From contig NW_027395283.1 in the NCBI RefSeq assembly GCF_027580225.2, forward strand, positions 6,142,501-6,206,500: a stretch of 64,000 nt of DNA, in the 5' to 3' direction. Shown one piece after another: positions 1 through 10,540 of the stretch. Numbering within the stretch: position 1 is the stretch's first letter; the number at the start of each line of letters is the position of its first letter. Both the position numbers and the translations under genes were made by a program. The stretch is from Misgurnus anguillicaudatus (lineage: Eukaryota; Chordata; Actinopteri; Cypriniformes; Cobitidae). Below the pieces are notes generated by a model. It did not search any database. It was not told where the DNA came from and saw nothing but the letters and a program-made list of their open reading frames with translations.

Positions 1-1618
1 CCATTACTCTACGTCTGACTTCCGCTTTCTTTGTTTGTTGGGCGAAATATCGCCATCTAGTGGGAAAAGCTTGTTTGGTCCTCTCATAAACTCTTTTGGG
101 AGTGTATGACAGGAATCCAACTTGGATTTTTGACCTTACTTCAATAACTAGGTTATTCTACTACTTTGTAGTTTTATCTCCTACATATTGAATGTTATGG
201 TCTTAAATTATAAATAATAATTAATATTGCTGTGGCTTTATTAATTTTTTATTTCTTTATTTAATTTAATTTTATTTTGATTTATTTTATTTTTATTTTA
301 TTTCATTTTTTTGCTGGTCTCTCTCACTCCTTACTCTCCTGTTCTCTTTTCTATTGTAGAGATTGTATTTTTAATTAAGTTTAAATTTAAATTCAATGCA
401 GTTTGATTTATTTTAAATTTTAATTGAATCAATTCTTTACTGTGAATAGAATTCAGCCCCATAAGTCCCATTCTCAGTGAATTCATTTATGTTTTAACTG
501 GTGCAATAGGATAAGCCCCTGTGCATCTCTTGAAAGCTAACACTTGATAGATGAATCAGAGGCTTCGCCAGCGGTGAGTTCTACAAGAGACCGGTCCCGC
601 TGAACTGACTCGAGTGTTTACAGTCGGGGTGCTGCGGTAGCTCCCTCCTTAGCACCTTAGGCAGCAAGACACAGTGCAACCTCTGCCACCGGGCACTCCA
701 ATCGCTAACCTTGCCAGCTGACACACAAAAGCCCTAGCGGCAGTGCCAGTTGGTGGGTGACACCTTTGAGTGCGGCCCGGCGGTGTGAAGGGTGTGACTG
801 TTGAGCGGTCGAGGTGGAGAGGGCAGAAGGCCCGGCACTCTTGGCTGCGTGCTCAGGGAAGCGCCTTGTCTCTGTGTTCCACCCTGGGTTTCCTTAAATA
901 GTCAACGAGTGTTGGTGTAAAAGAGATGCACTTTTCTCCCCTCTGTAGCCACTAGAGGCACCAGATCCCTATCAGGTTGGGTCTAGCCCAGCCAATCTAG
1001 CTAAGCCACTCCCCTAACTCGCATGACTCCATAGTGCCCTCTCCCTGTAAGGCCCTGTCATCAAATTTAGGGTAGAGAACCTGCTAAGCTGAAACAGGAA
1101 ACCCCTTTTTCCACCTCCTATCCTCTTCATTCCCCCAGCCTTAGAACTTCGTCTGTTGGCTGTCTCAATTCACACTTTCAGTTTATTTTATTATTTTTAT
1201 TTATTTTATTTTATTATTTTATTATCATTTATTTGTTTTTCCTCTCTTTTGCACTTTCCTGTTTCATTTCATTTCCAGCAACCTTGCTTTATTTTTTATT
1301 TTATTTTTATCATTATAATTAATTAATTTTAATTATTTTGATTCACTTTATTTTGGGTTGAAAGAGCAAAACTGCACAAACCATTAGGAGAATTCATTAG
1401 TAATACGCTCGAATAACCAAATGTCCAAGGCGACCTATAGGTTTTAACAAAGCGACAAATTACTAAAATTTTTCCCTTATTTCCCCCACACTGATTATCT
1501 GTGCCGCCGGAGAAAGGCCCTGATAATAAGCTCATAGCCCACGTATATATATTTTATTGCCGTAGCTCGCTGAACTGTGCGGACTCGCATTGGCTCTTTG
1601 TGTTTTCTCTTCTACCAG
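1..1618 (+). other. Non-coding leader upstream of the retrovirus-like ORF
   Basis: No convincing ORF is present. Two AT-rich TTTTATTTTA-type tracts (about 240-310 and 1175-1330) surround a GC-richer block at about 540-1160. The stretch ends in a strong 3' splice-site pattern, a pyrimidine-rich tract followed by CAG at 1616-1618, ten bases before the gag ATG. I could not match this sequence to the 3' LTR at 6869-8520, and I saw no tRNA primer-binding site. Either the 5' LTR lies upstream of the window or this is a long spliced leader. Interpretation as element leader is inference. Confidence 0.4.
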
Positions 1619-1627
1619 TGTGTCAAC

Positions 1628-4600
1628 ATGTCCAGATTACCAAGCCCTGTCAACCACTGGGACCAGCTAGAGGCCTGGCTCAGCGCTGTGACATCTGAAC
1701 TCCTGCCCAACCTCGCCAATGAACTGCAACACTTGGAAAGAGAGCACCTCGACGGCACCCTGGACAAGTTCATAGCCCACGACCCAACGAGGAGCTACAG
1801 TCACAAGGATATAGCCAAGATCACAGGTGCCATCGCTCACAACCTCATCATCCAGCTTAAACTGGGCGAAAGGAACATCGCCCAACTGGAACAGGATGCA
1901 GCAGCTCTACAGCTCCAAGCGGCAGAGGCACGGAGGAATCAGGAGGACGCGCAGAATCGTCTAGATCAGCTGACACAGGGATTAGAGGATCAACACCCAT
2001 CGATGGAGGAGAAACACTGGAGGCTAAAGGACACGATTGGACAACTCCAAGAGGCCTTGTCAAAACTCTGCACAGACACAGAGCACAAGGAGCAACAGGA
2101 AAAGACAGCCAGAGAAGAGCTGTCTGGAAAGCTCCAGCAGGCTGAACATCTTCTAGTGAGAGCAAAGGCAGAACTGAAGGAACGTGATGCCAAGCTGAAG
2201 GCCTGTGAGAATCACCTGCGAGCGTCTCGAGATGAAGGTCGAGCTCTGGCTCAGCAACGAGACCAGGCTAGGGACGACCTTGACTCCGCCCAAAAAGAAC
2301 TCATTTATGCATATAAACTGCAAGCTGAACAAGTAAGGGAAAAAGCAACCTTTCCCTTTCATTCAACCAGTGAGCCTGCACCCCCCCACCAAAGCTTTTC
2401 TGTTGAAAAGGGGGGCGGGAGCCCACTGTTAAAGACATCAGCCAGCATCCCAGAACCTCTCACTACCATAGGGGGGTGGGGACAGACGAATTTCCCGAGG
2501 TCACCTGCAGACATGCCCGGCGTGGCACCCAAAGACCTCGACAAGCTGGCTAGAAATATCCCAACATTTACCCCAGAGCCTGCAGGTGGCTATGATATCC
2601 ACTCTTACCTGCAGGACATTGACTTTTATTTGCAAACACTGCCAAATGTAACCACAAGAGACAAACTGTATCTGCTACGGGTTACTTCCAGTCGTGAGGT
2701 GAGGAGTTTCCTTGACCGGCAGCCAGAAAACGTCAAGATGGATTACGAGCAGCTGCAAAAGGCCTTAATAGAAGAGTTTTCGGATCCAGAGTCAGAACAA
2801 GGACTCGTTACGGCGATGGACCTCAAACAGAGCCGAAACGAAACTCCACAGGCCTACTACAACAGACTCAGGCGAGCTTACTTTGGCTCACGGAATGAGC
2901 CAGGAATGGAGGAGGACTTTAACTTCAGGACCCTCTTCCTGCGAAATCTTCACTTCACAGTAAGCCAACACTTAGGGGTTATGGCCTGCCCTCGCACGAT
3001 GACAACCAGGCAGCTGCGGGACTTGGCCCAGAAAGCTTATGGTAAACAAAGAGCGGCCTCTGAAAAGACTGTTAAAAACCCTGTCATTCTCCCTGTCTCT
3101 GAACTGTACCCTGAACTACCACTGGAGGGCGCACGACAACGCCACAGTGAAAGACATTTCAACAGAGGGCCAAGAGGGTCAAGAGATTTTACAGCCAGCC
3201 AGGAATGGTACGGCCATGTAGGGGCTCGTCCCAAGCACCAAATGGGACGCGCCGAGAGGTCATGGAGCCGGCCAAACTCATCAGACAACCAGAAGGGTGG
3301 CGGCTCGTGGGAACCTGGCCGACGACCTAGAGGTAACCGTCCTGCACCTGGCAGATCAAATACTGGTAACAGTCAACAGAGAGATCAGTCTCGATACACA
3401 CAGAGCAAATCTAAGTCTGAGCTACCCCCAAAACAGTGCGACACAGACACGTCTGAGACAGCAGAGATTCTGAGAATATTGAAGGAGTTAATCCAAAAGA
3501 GGCCCCACAAGGAGGACCACGAAGACAAACCCGACTCCTTATTCAAAGACTTTGGCATACAAACAATATCTCAAACACCAACCAACCAAAGCCTGCAAGT
3601 ACCAGAGAGTGCTGTGTTAAGTGTCTCTTTCCCTACAGAGTCACAGGAAACCAGCCTTGACTGCCTTTCCATTAATACAACAGCCCCAGTACCAAGCCTC
3701 CTGGGAAACCTGATAGAAAGAGGAGAAGCTAAAAAGCTATATCTATCTATCACCTTGGAAAATGAGGTTGAACTAGAAGCCCTCGTCGACACCGGAGCTG
3801 ACCTAACACTGATGTCATCCCAGCTTTTCACCAGACTCCAGAACAGAGCTAAGGCCCAAAATTTGACCCTTAAACCCCAAAGGTGTATGCTGAATGTGCA
3901 GTCTTACAGCCAGACTGAAGTTCAACTGCAACAGGTGATTCCCATCCACCTGACGATCGGTCCTATGAGCATCATACACCCTGTGTACATCTCACCAATG
4001 GACTCATACCCTCTCCTCATTGGCAAAGACCTGCTAGACCGCTTTGAACCCTTAATGGACTTTAAACAGTTAAAAATTTGGGCTCAAGTGCGAGAACCTT
4101 TACCCTTTCAATCAGCCAGATCATCTGAGGTAAACTGCCAGGTCACACAGGTCATGGACGACCCCCCAGCCAGCCGCGGGAACTTCGTCTCAGACCTAAA
4201 CTTCAAAAGTTCACTGCTCTGCACTCTGCATCCAGCCAAAGACTCAGAGCCATACCCAGGACTTGACACACAAGTTCAACAAAATTTAAAAGATGCAGAT
4301 GCCATGCAGGATGATGCAGATCATCAGAAACTACAAGCCTTTAACATCGCTACCCAAGCTATGTTAAACCACCTCTCAGACCCCTCCACCTACCCTATCA
4401 CAAACTCTGACCTATCTGCTGCTCCAACCCGCAAACGTCTCAACGATGCCAGGCACCTGCTGCGCATACAACACAACATCCTCGGGTATGTCCCTGATGA
4501 CCGCACTACACCTGCGCTTGTGGTTCTTCAGGCCCATAGGGGGGTCATACTAATGTATGCGCATGACACAGCATGTGCCGCACACCACCGCACAAAAGCC

Positions 4601-6793
4601 ACTTATGAAACACCGAAACAGGTGGCATACTGGCCTGGAATGCAGCACGATGTAGCAGAACACATCAAGAAATGTCTGGTTTGCTGCCAGTTCCAACCGG
4701 CTAAGCCAAACCATGGAGCACCACTTCAAAAAAGAGGTGTCAACTTTCCAGTGTCAGACCTCCAGATAGACTGGGTTGGACCATTACCCAGGCCAACGAG
4801 GGGCAACAAACACTTTCTCACGGTCATCTGCCAATTCACAAAGTTGGCAGAATGCTTTCCAGCACCCAATGACACCACTCACCAGTATCTGGATGAACTT
4901 CATCCGGGAACGACCTTCGCTTTTCGAACAACCAAGATCTGGTCCTACAGTTTCGCCCCGCCAATTCAGACAGCTCACCGACTGCTGTCAAAGAAATTTC
5001 TGCCACACTGGACAGGACCTCATGAGATTGTGGACAAACTCTCCCCCATTGCATACCAGATCAAGATGGGCAGGAGTCAGAAGGAACCAATTTCCAGATG
5101 GGTCCACCAGAACCAAGTCAAGAGACACTCAACATTATGGCATGATAGTAAAGGGGGGACGAACCAAACTTCTCCACACTGCCTCATCACTAGAACTCTG
5201 CCACCTAGGGAACAGCCGCCAATGAAAAGAAAGAGAACTGTCCTGACCAAACAAGGACCTGTAGTGCTCGCCTATTGTTCTTTCTCTCTCTCCCTCTCTG
5301 TCACCAGGATGCTGCTGTGGATCACTGTTCTGTACATCAGCCTACAGGGGGGGTGGCCGCAACCTGAAATCGTGTCGCCGGGTCCTGCCTCAGGCATCGT
5401 CCTTAAAGAGCAACCTGGACTCCTGATCACGAACTGCAGAACACATAGCCAAAAAGTCTATGTCCGACTCAACCCCCGTGATGTCTACAGAGCACACTAC
5501 ACAGCATCAGCACCAGAAACCAGTTGGGCAGGAGAACGATGGGCGCAGAACGCTATGATTCACGCAGAGGCTGACATCAAACACATGCTGTACCAACTTC
5601 AGAAGATGACTGTCACACAGGCAGGTCTTGGCGGACAAACCAAGCGTCCCAAGCGGTTCCTGGGAGCCCTACTCGGAGCTGCCGCAGCAGCCATTCCACC
5701 CTGCCTGGTACCCCTCAGCCTGGTGCAGACCATTTTATCCTCTGCCACTGCAGGCCCAACAAACACCCTGCAGGCACATCTGGCCTACTCCCTAGGTAGC
5801 GCAATCTCACTAAGCATAGCCCCTGAACAAGACGAACTTGCTTTTCTGATAAACCTGCCAATCATCGAGTCACACAACATCTACAGACTCAAAGACATTG
5901 TCAATGTTGGCTTCTGGCAGGGAAACACTCACATCAGAATACGCACCCCCACTGTTGTGGCTTACCATGACAGCAACGAACAGCTGTACCTTGCACCAAA
6001 CCTTCGCATGTGCAGCCTCACTAAAGACATTCATTATCTCTGCCCCAGCAAACCTTTCCTTCGGGACAACACTGACGGCATCTGTGGGCTGCGGCCCATG
6101 AAGATTGATTCTCGTTGTCCTGCCTCAGCTAAACCACAAGCCGAGGTCACTAACACCCAAGCTGAAATCATAGGTGACCGATGGCTGGTCAACACCCCAG
6201 CCAGCACGGCCACTTTGACCTACGACCAACACGACACAGCCACCCGCATCAGTCTACCAAACCAGACGATGTGGATTCAAGTTCCAAAAGATGCGATTCT
6301 TCACATCGATGAACTCGCACTCTATCACCTTCCCAGTGAGGAGTACCACACCGAACTGGAAATTTCAACTTTTTTCAGGGACCACAACTTCACTTTAGAC
6401 CCTGAACTGGAGATGAGGATTGCAGAAGGGGGGACCCAATTAATTGATGTCACGCCCATCGACACTGCCCTCCAGGCACTTGCTCGGATGCCAGCTATGC
6501 ACGGCCTCCCTGTTGTCCGAGCCTGGACCGCCGCTGATACGGTACTGTGCCTCTCCACAGGAGTAGGATATGCCCTTACTCTTGGCCTCACTTTCATCCT
6601 GTACCGAAGAGTCAGCGGGATGCAGGAAACAGCGAACAAGTGCACAGCTGCCGTCCCTCAAGCCTTCAAGCGGAACCATGGGAAGCAAGACACACAAGCC
6701 AAGCAAGAGCCCAACCTCATTGAAATCACCCCTCTGTCTGCACGCCGAACCGCTGCAGAAAATGAAGATACACCTGCCATCCAGACCAAATGA
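1628..6793 (+). CDS. Retrovirus-like gag-protease-integrase(remnant)-env polyprotein, no RT
   Basis: One uninterrupted 1721-codon frame from a Ty3/gypsy-class or endogenous-retrovirus-like element. The first ATG is at 1628; an in-frame GTG at 1577 lies upstream of a splice acceptor and is not preferred. Domains in order: coiled-coil rich N-terminus (about residues 60-240); a gag capsid-like region (about 310-500); a Gly/Arg-rich basic stretch in place of a visible CCHC knuckle; an aspartic protease with DTGAD at 721-725; an HHCC integrase zinc motif; an integrase core that keeps only its first Asp; a GPF/Y-like integrase C-terminus; then env. Reverse transcriptase and RNase H are absent between protease and integrase, and the integrase core has lost its second Asp and Glu. 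The frame stays open across both deletions. The copy is therefore non-autonomous. I do not assign a named family. Confidence 0.85.
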   Translation: MSRLPSPVNHWDQLEAWLSAVTSELLPNLANELQHLEREHLDGTLDKFIAHDPTRSYSHKDIAKITGAIAHNLIIQLKLGERNIAQLEQDAAALQLQAAEARRNQEDAQNRLDQLTQGLEDQHPSMEEKHWRLKDTIGQLQEALSKLCTDTEHKEQQEKTAREELSGKLQQAEHLLVRAKAELKERDAKLKACENHLRASRDEGRALAQQRDQARDDLDSAQKELIYAYKLQAEQVREKATFPFHSTSEPAPPHQSFSVEKGGGSPLLKTSASIPEPLTTIGGWGQTNFPRSPADMPGVAPKDLDKLARNIPTFTPEPAGGYDIHSYLQDIDFYLQTLPNVTTRDKLYLLRVTSSREVRSFLDRQPENVKMDYEQLQKALIEEFSDPESEQGLVTAMDLKQSRNETPQAYYNRLRRAYFGSRNEPGMEEDFNFRTLFLRNLHFTVSQHLGVMACPRTMTTRQLRDLAQKAYGKQRAASEKTVKNPVILPVSELYPELPLEGARQRHSERHFNRGPRGSRDFTASQEWYGHVGARPKHQMGRAERSWSRPNSSDNQKGGGSWEPGRRPRGNRPAPGRSNTGNSQQRDQSRYTQSKSKSELPPKQCDTDTSETAEILRILKELIQKRPHKEDHEDKPDSLFKDFGIQTISQTPTNQSLQVPESAVLSVSFPTESQETSLDCLSINTTAPVPSLLGNLIERGEAKKLYLSITLENEVELEALVDTGADLTLMSSQLFTRLQNRAKAQNLTLKPQRCMLNVQSYSQTEVQLQQVIPIHLTIGPMSIIHPVYISPMDSYPLLIGKDLLDRFEPLMDFKQLKIWAQVREPLPFQSARSSEVNCQVTQVMDDPPASRGNFVSDLNFKSSLLCTLHPAKDSEPYPGLDTQVQQNLKDADAMQDDADHQKLQAFNIATQAMLNHLSDPSTYPITNSDLSAAPTRKRLNDARHLLRIQHNILGYVPDDRTTPALVVLQAHRGVILMYAHDTACAAHHRTKATYETPKQVAYWPGMQHDVAEHIKKCLVCCQFQPAKPNHGAPLQKRGVNFPVSDLQIDWVGPLPRPTRGNKHFLTVICQFTKLAECFPAPNDTTHQYLDELHPGTTFAFRTTKIWSYSFAPPIQTAHRLLSKKFLPHWTGPHEIVDKLSPIAYQIKMGRSQKEPISRWVHQNQVKRHSTLWHDSKGGTNQTSPHCLITRTLPPREQPPMKRKRTVLTKQGPVVLAYCSFSLSLSVTRMLLWITVLYISLQGGWPQPEIVSPGPASGIVLKEQPGLLITNCRTHSQKVYVRLNPRDVYRAHYTASAPETSWAGERWAQNAMIHAEADIKHMLYQLQKMTVTQAGLGGQTKRPKRFLGALLGAAAAAIPPCLVPLSLVQTILSSATAGPTNTLQAHLAYSLGSAISLSIAPEQDELAFLINLPIIESHNIYRLKDIVNVGFWQGNTHIRIRTPTVVAYHDSNEQLYLAPNLRMCSLTKDIHYLCPSKPFLRDNTDGICGLRPMKIDSRCPASAKPQAEVTNTQAEIIGDRWLVNTPASTATLTYDQHDTATRISLPNQTMWIQVPKDAILHIDELALYHLPSEEYHTELEISTFFRDHNFTLDPELEMRIAEGGTQLIDVTPIDTALQALARMPAMHGLPVVRAWTAADTVLCLSTGVGYALTLGLTFILYRRVSGMQETANKCTAAVPQAFKRNHGKQDTQAKQEPNLIEITPLSARRTAAENEDTPAIQTK
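5291..5308 (+). promoter_or_regulatory. Candidate env splice acceptor
   Basis: A T/C-rich run ends in CACCAG just before GATG of the env segment. The equivalent signal precedes gag at 1605-1618. Both are seen directly; their use is inferred. Confidence 0.5.
5309..6793 (+). CDS. env-like glycoprotein segment, possibly made from a spliced mRNA
   Basis: This is the 3' 494 codons of the long frame, starting at an in-frame ATG (residue 1228). A textbook 3' splice site, pyrimidine tract plus CAG at 5305-5307, sits immediately before the ATG, as expected if env is expressed by splicing. Visible parts: a hydrophobic signal-like N-terminus; a basic furin-type site (KRPKR, about env residues 112-116); a small-residue-rich hydrophobic segment after it that resembles a class I fusion peptide; and one C-terminal membrane span at about nt 6540-6600 with a cytoplasmic tail. 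The part before the cleavage site is unusually short for a retroviral surface subunit. No CX6CC motif was seen, so this is not an obvious gammaretroviral env. The relation to insect errantivirus/baculovirus F proteins is untested. Confidence 0.6.
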   Translation: MLLWITVLYISLQGGWPQPEIVSPGPASGIVLKEQPGLLITNCRTHSQKVYVRLNPRDVYRAHYTASAPETSWAGERWAQNAMIHAEADIKHMLYQLQKMTVTQAGLGGQTKRPKRFLGALLGAAAAAIPPCLVPLSLVQTILSSATAGPTNTLQAHLAYSLGSAISLSIAPEQDELAFLINLPIIESHNIYRLKDIVNVGFWQGNTHIRIRTPTVVAYHDSNEQLYLAPNLRMCSLTKDIHYLCPSKPFLRDNTDGICGLRPMKIDSRCPASAKPQAEVTNTQAEIIGDRWLVNTPASTATLTYDQHDTATRISLPNQTMWIQVPKDAILHIDELALYHLPSEEYHTELEISTFFRDHNFTLDPELEMRIAEGGTQLIDVTPIDTALQALARMPAMHGLPVVRAWTAADTVLCLSTGVGYALTLGLTFILYRRVSGMQETANKCTAAVPQAFKRNHGKQDTQAKQEPNLIEITPLSARRTAAENEDTPAIQTK

Positions 6794-6857
6794 CCTGTAT
6801 AACCATCGCCTATTGAACCATCGCCCACCAAAGTCTCTCAAGACCCTGGTGGCCATG

Positions 6858-6868
6858 AAGGGGGGATA
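6858..6868 (+). other. Polypurine tract
   Basis: A purine-only run, AAGGGGGGA, lies 65 bp after the polyprotein stop and directly before TGTAGCAA. That is the expected position for the plus-strand primer next to a 3' LTR. Confidence 0.65.
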
Positions 6869-8520
6869 TGTAGCAAATGGCTCGGAGTCAGATTGAGGCC
6901 ATTTGGCATCTGGATCGTAAACAGCCCTAAAATTGTGACTTTAGATAACCCTGTGTCCTGATAACACAATCACCCAGATATCTACCACCTATCAAGGCTG
7001 TAAAGTGGGCGACAATTAAAACAAATGCAGTCTTCAAAGGAGGTTCAAAGGGATCCCACCAGAGAAACCTGAGAGCCGTTCGTTCGACGATTGCCAGAGA
7101 CACAGCTGGGGGCACAGACTATATGTCTGTGATGAAACCACATTTAAAAATCACAATGAGCTGTTTTAATGTATATATATGTTATATCCCTTTACTGCAT
7201 GATCATGTATGTGTGATGTAACTGTGTGTTAACACTTTAGTTAGATTTTGTTCACTGTAGCATGGTTCATATCTTAGGTATGAAATTATTATTCAACGTG
7301 ATCTTAAACCCATGTCTTGTCTAGTATCAAATTAATCTACTCTTTATTTCCCAATCATTTCTATGTATCATATTACCATAAGCCGCATCAATGTCATTTA
7401 GTATCGATTTGAAGAGTTATGGAAACAAACTTTTATCATAATGCAAATGTGATGTCTGAAAGAACAAAGGCTTGTTTCCCCGCGCACACATTGGCCATAC
7501 ACCCAAAATGGGCTGGGCGTGTGAAAGGTCAAAACGGCCTATCGCCCAAGCCATCAGAGCTCAATCGCTCAGTTCGCTCAATCTCTCAATCGCTGATTCG
7601 CTCAGTATCTCAGTCAGTGGCTTAGTTCACTCATGAGCGCCCAGTCGCCCGGTTACCCAGGTAACCCGGCAGCGCAGTTTGGAAACTCGCTGAGACTCAC
7701 CCAGAGTCCCTCGGATTCATCATCTTTTCTCTGAGCCCTGTCTCTTCAGGACAGTCTTCCTGGCTTGCACTTTGCGCTAGAGTTCGGAAAACCACGCGGA
7801 CCAATCCGCCCTACGAAACAACTTAACGGACTACATCTTACGAACACATCTGGACTCTCTCTCTCTCTCCTTGCTCGCACCGCGTGCAGCAGAAACTTCG
7901 CAACGAAAACACAAAGAGCCAAATGCAAGTATAAACTTGTTTTACTCGCTGATGTTTAAGCTTTACCCCTTATAAAATTAAGGCGCTACTTAGAGATTTT
8001 CCGATGGTTTGTGCAGATGTTAAGCAATAGTGCTTTGCCAATCTTTTACTCTCTCTCTCTCTCTCTCTCTAGCTTTTTCAATCTTTACTTTCTCATCTAT
8101 GTTTTATGTTATTGTATGTGTGTATGTTTAGTTAGTCGTTATGTGTACTTCATTTTATAGTTAATAAACCGGTTTGCATTTTCACAATTTAATTGTTTCT
8201 GTGTTCAATGCTCGTGAAATTAAAGTCACTATTTCTGCCTTTTGATCCAGCTACACGCTGCGAGTAGCACTGTATATCAGTGAGAAGGTTAATTTTAAAG
8301 GCCATGAAATTAACATTTCTTAGACGTTAATATACGATTATGGGTATATGTCTTCGGTGGACGAACATATTAATTAATTGTTATTATTAATTCTGCTACG
8401 CCAGGTAAAACCTGATAAACTTGTATAATTAATTACAGTTAATTATACATAATATTCCTTTTGAGCTAAAATCTAAGATTCCCTTGGGAATCCCCGTAGT
8501 GTTTCGGTCGGAGGTTCATA
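6869..8520 (+). repeat. 3' LTR of the retrovirus-like element
   Basis: It starts TGTAGC right after the polypurine tract and is non-coding. An AATAAA polyadenylation signal is at 8163-8168. A dinucleotide CT run lies at 8047-8072, and a cluster of short CTCAATCGCTCA-like repeats at about 7555-7615. The 3' boundary is uncertain: the antisense hAT-like sequence begins by 8526, so the LTR must end before that. With no 5' LTR in the window, length and ends cannot be confirmed by pairing. Confidence 0.55.
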
Positions 8521-8525
8521 GTGTT

Positions 8526-9550
8526 TCAAATAACGTTATTTCCCTCCTCCCGCATAAATTCGCTACAGTCCTTACAAAAGAGAAAAACAAAAAGATCATA
8601 GACCTCTTTGTAAGCATCAATACGTTTGGCCAGGCATGATTTTAGTCTGTCCAAAATTACATAATATGCCTCAACCTTAAATCTCTGACTTACATCAGTA
8701 AATAATCCTTCATCTTCATCAGATGACTCATCCACAAACCGCTTTCTCTTTCGTTTGCGGCAAACATATTGTTAAGTCTGAGTAACACAGAAAGCACGAG
8801 CAGATTCATCTACCTCAACAAACTGCTCTCATAGTCCCAACATAAAAGTGTAATGACTGCAATAGTTCAACAGCAGTGGATAAGTCCATGTTGTCTTTTT
8901 GCAGATGAACACTTGTTGCCTTAAATCTGCTTAGCACCCGGTTCCACAGTGTAGTCATTATCGTCGTTTCGAGATTATTTAGTTTACCAGCGAGTGCGGC
9001 AGCATCACGTCTTGTGTCTGCTGTTTCATTGCAATCTGCAGCAATTTTTGCAAGCGTTTTTCTAATTGCATTGTAGTTGACAATTTGACAAGTCCAACCC
9101 CAAGTCTTGCACCATTTTTAGTAGACACTCAGCAAGGCTTGCACTTGTGTGGCTATGGATGGGCTCAAATCCAAGGAATCTTTTTAACTTCTCTTCCCTC
9201 AGCATTAACAAATCTAAAGATAAATGTCAACTGATCAACATGGGAGAGGTCTGGTCTTGGCCTCGATATTTGTTTTGCTCTGTTTATTAAAGCAAGCATG
9301 TTATGTCGGTGATCCGCACTCTTTTCGTGGTCAGATATCCTCTCAAGATGTTTCCAGTCACAGAAGCCTGTAATAAATGTATGATTTTGTGAGGAGAAAA
9401 GTTTGCATGAATAGAAATAAACCAATCCAGTTGACGGGGAGTACAGTTTGATTCTAAGGGCCCATGAAATTATTGGGGCCTCAGCCAAGGACTGTGCCGC
9501 ACACACAATCCCCTTAAGCTGAGCCCTCTTAGCTCTGCCCCGTCTTTACT
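8526..9550 (-). pseudogene. ZMYM1/TTF-type zinc finger hAT-related pseudogene
   Basis: Reading the minus strand from about 9550, the N-terminal part (9506-9165) has the TTF-type zinc-finger layout of ZMYM1-like proteins: YSPSTGLVYF, CKLFSS, then a W and a spaced HEKSADHR. It continues GFEPIHSHTSASLAECLLKM at about 9168-9105. It then jumps to the late part of the family, TADTRRDAAALAGKLNNLET, and ends in a basic KRKRKRF plus acidic segment (8770-8690). The DUF4371 and hAT catalytic middle is missing, and the remaining parts lie in different frames. This is a deleted copy of a hAT-derived gene or transposon. Confidence 0.65.
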
Positions 9551-10000
9551 CTGTGTTTTAGCACCTTCTTTAATCCACGGTCTCACAATGCGCGTGAACT
9601 TCAGAAGAGAACAAGGTGTGTGTATTTAATGCTAATTTCTATGATATCTGCATATGTGCACTTCCTTACTATAAATGCAGTTTACACAATGTGACGCTGG
9701 TGCAGCTGGTACAGTTTTCTTTCCACTGTAAAGTCTTCGCTCTGTTCACCTCAGTTTAAAAAAACACAAAGTGATTTATGTTCCCTGTTTTGTGTTATGA
9801 TTCTAACGCGAAGTCAGCCCTTACAAGCTGTTTTAATTAACGTAGCCCGTATAAGCTAATTAACATAAACTAGAAATGCGATCGGTTACACACTCCAATG
9901 TTTTGTAACGCAATATGCCAAGGAAAGATTTTTAGGCAGTTGAGAATCGAGTTGATTGTGATAAAACAGAAATGCAACAAAGGCTAAACTAGTCCAGTTA
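9551..10000. other. No recognised gene
   Basis: AT-rich sequence with no convincing ORF. It may include the flank of the ZMYM1-like copy. Confidence 0.5.
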
Positions 10001-10540
10001 TTAAAGGGGTCATATTATGACATATTTTTAAGATGTAAAATAAATCTTTGCTGTCCCCAGAGTGTGTATGTGAAGTTTTAGCTCAAAATACTCCACAGCT
10101 AATTTATTATAGCATGTAAAAATGGATAATTTGTAGGCCTGAGCAAAAGTGAGCCGTTTTTGGGTGTGTCGTTTAAAATGCAAATGAGCGGATGAAGTGC
10201 AAACACTGATCACAATGATGGTGATTTGTTGTAATTGAAACTCAATTGTGCTGTCAAGTACTTTTTTCTTTCTCTCTTTCTCTCTGCACTATGGCAGTGC
10301 TGTGGTTGGATATTGCAGATAAAGGGGGCGGTATTATTGTAATTCGCCTTACTACCTACCTCACAAAACAGGCAAAATCTGAACGACCTAATTTTTCACA
10401 CGCTTGCAGAAAATGGCTTACCCAAACAAAGTTACTGGGTTAATCTTTTTCACATTTTCTAGGTTGATAGAAGCACTGGGGACCCAATTATAGCACTTAA
10501 AAATGGAAAAAGTTTGATTTTCACGCTATGACCCCTTTAA
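10001..10540. mobile_element. MITE with TTAAAGGGGTCATA termini
   Basis: The left end TTAAAGGGGTCATA is matched by an inverted right end TATGACCCCTTTAA. The 540-bp interior is non-coding. The outermost TTAA could be a target duplication of the piggyBac type, which is inference. Confidence 0.75.

Noticed and set aside
1..1576. A 5' LTR for the retrovirus-like element
   Set aside because: No visible similarity to 6869-8520 and no primer-binding site.
4776..5225. 149-codon plus-strand ORF inside the integrase/env region
   Set aside because: A shadow of the polyprotein frame without its own signals.
1628..8520. Assignment to a named zebrafish element such as bhikhari
   Set aside because: The resemblance is from general memory of its architecture; without alignment I cannot support the name.
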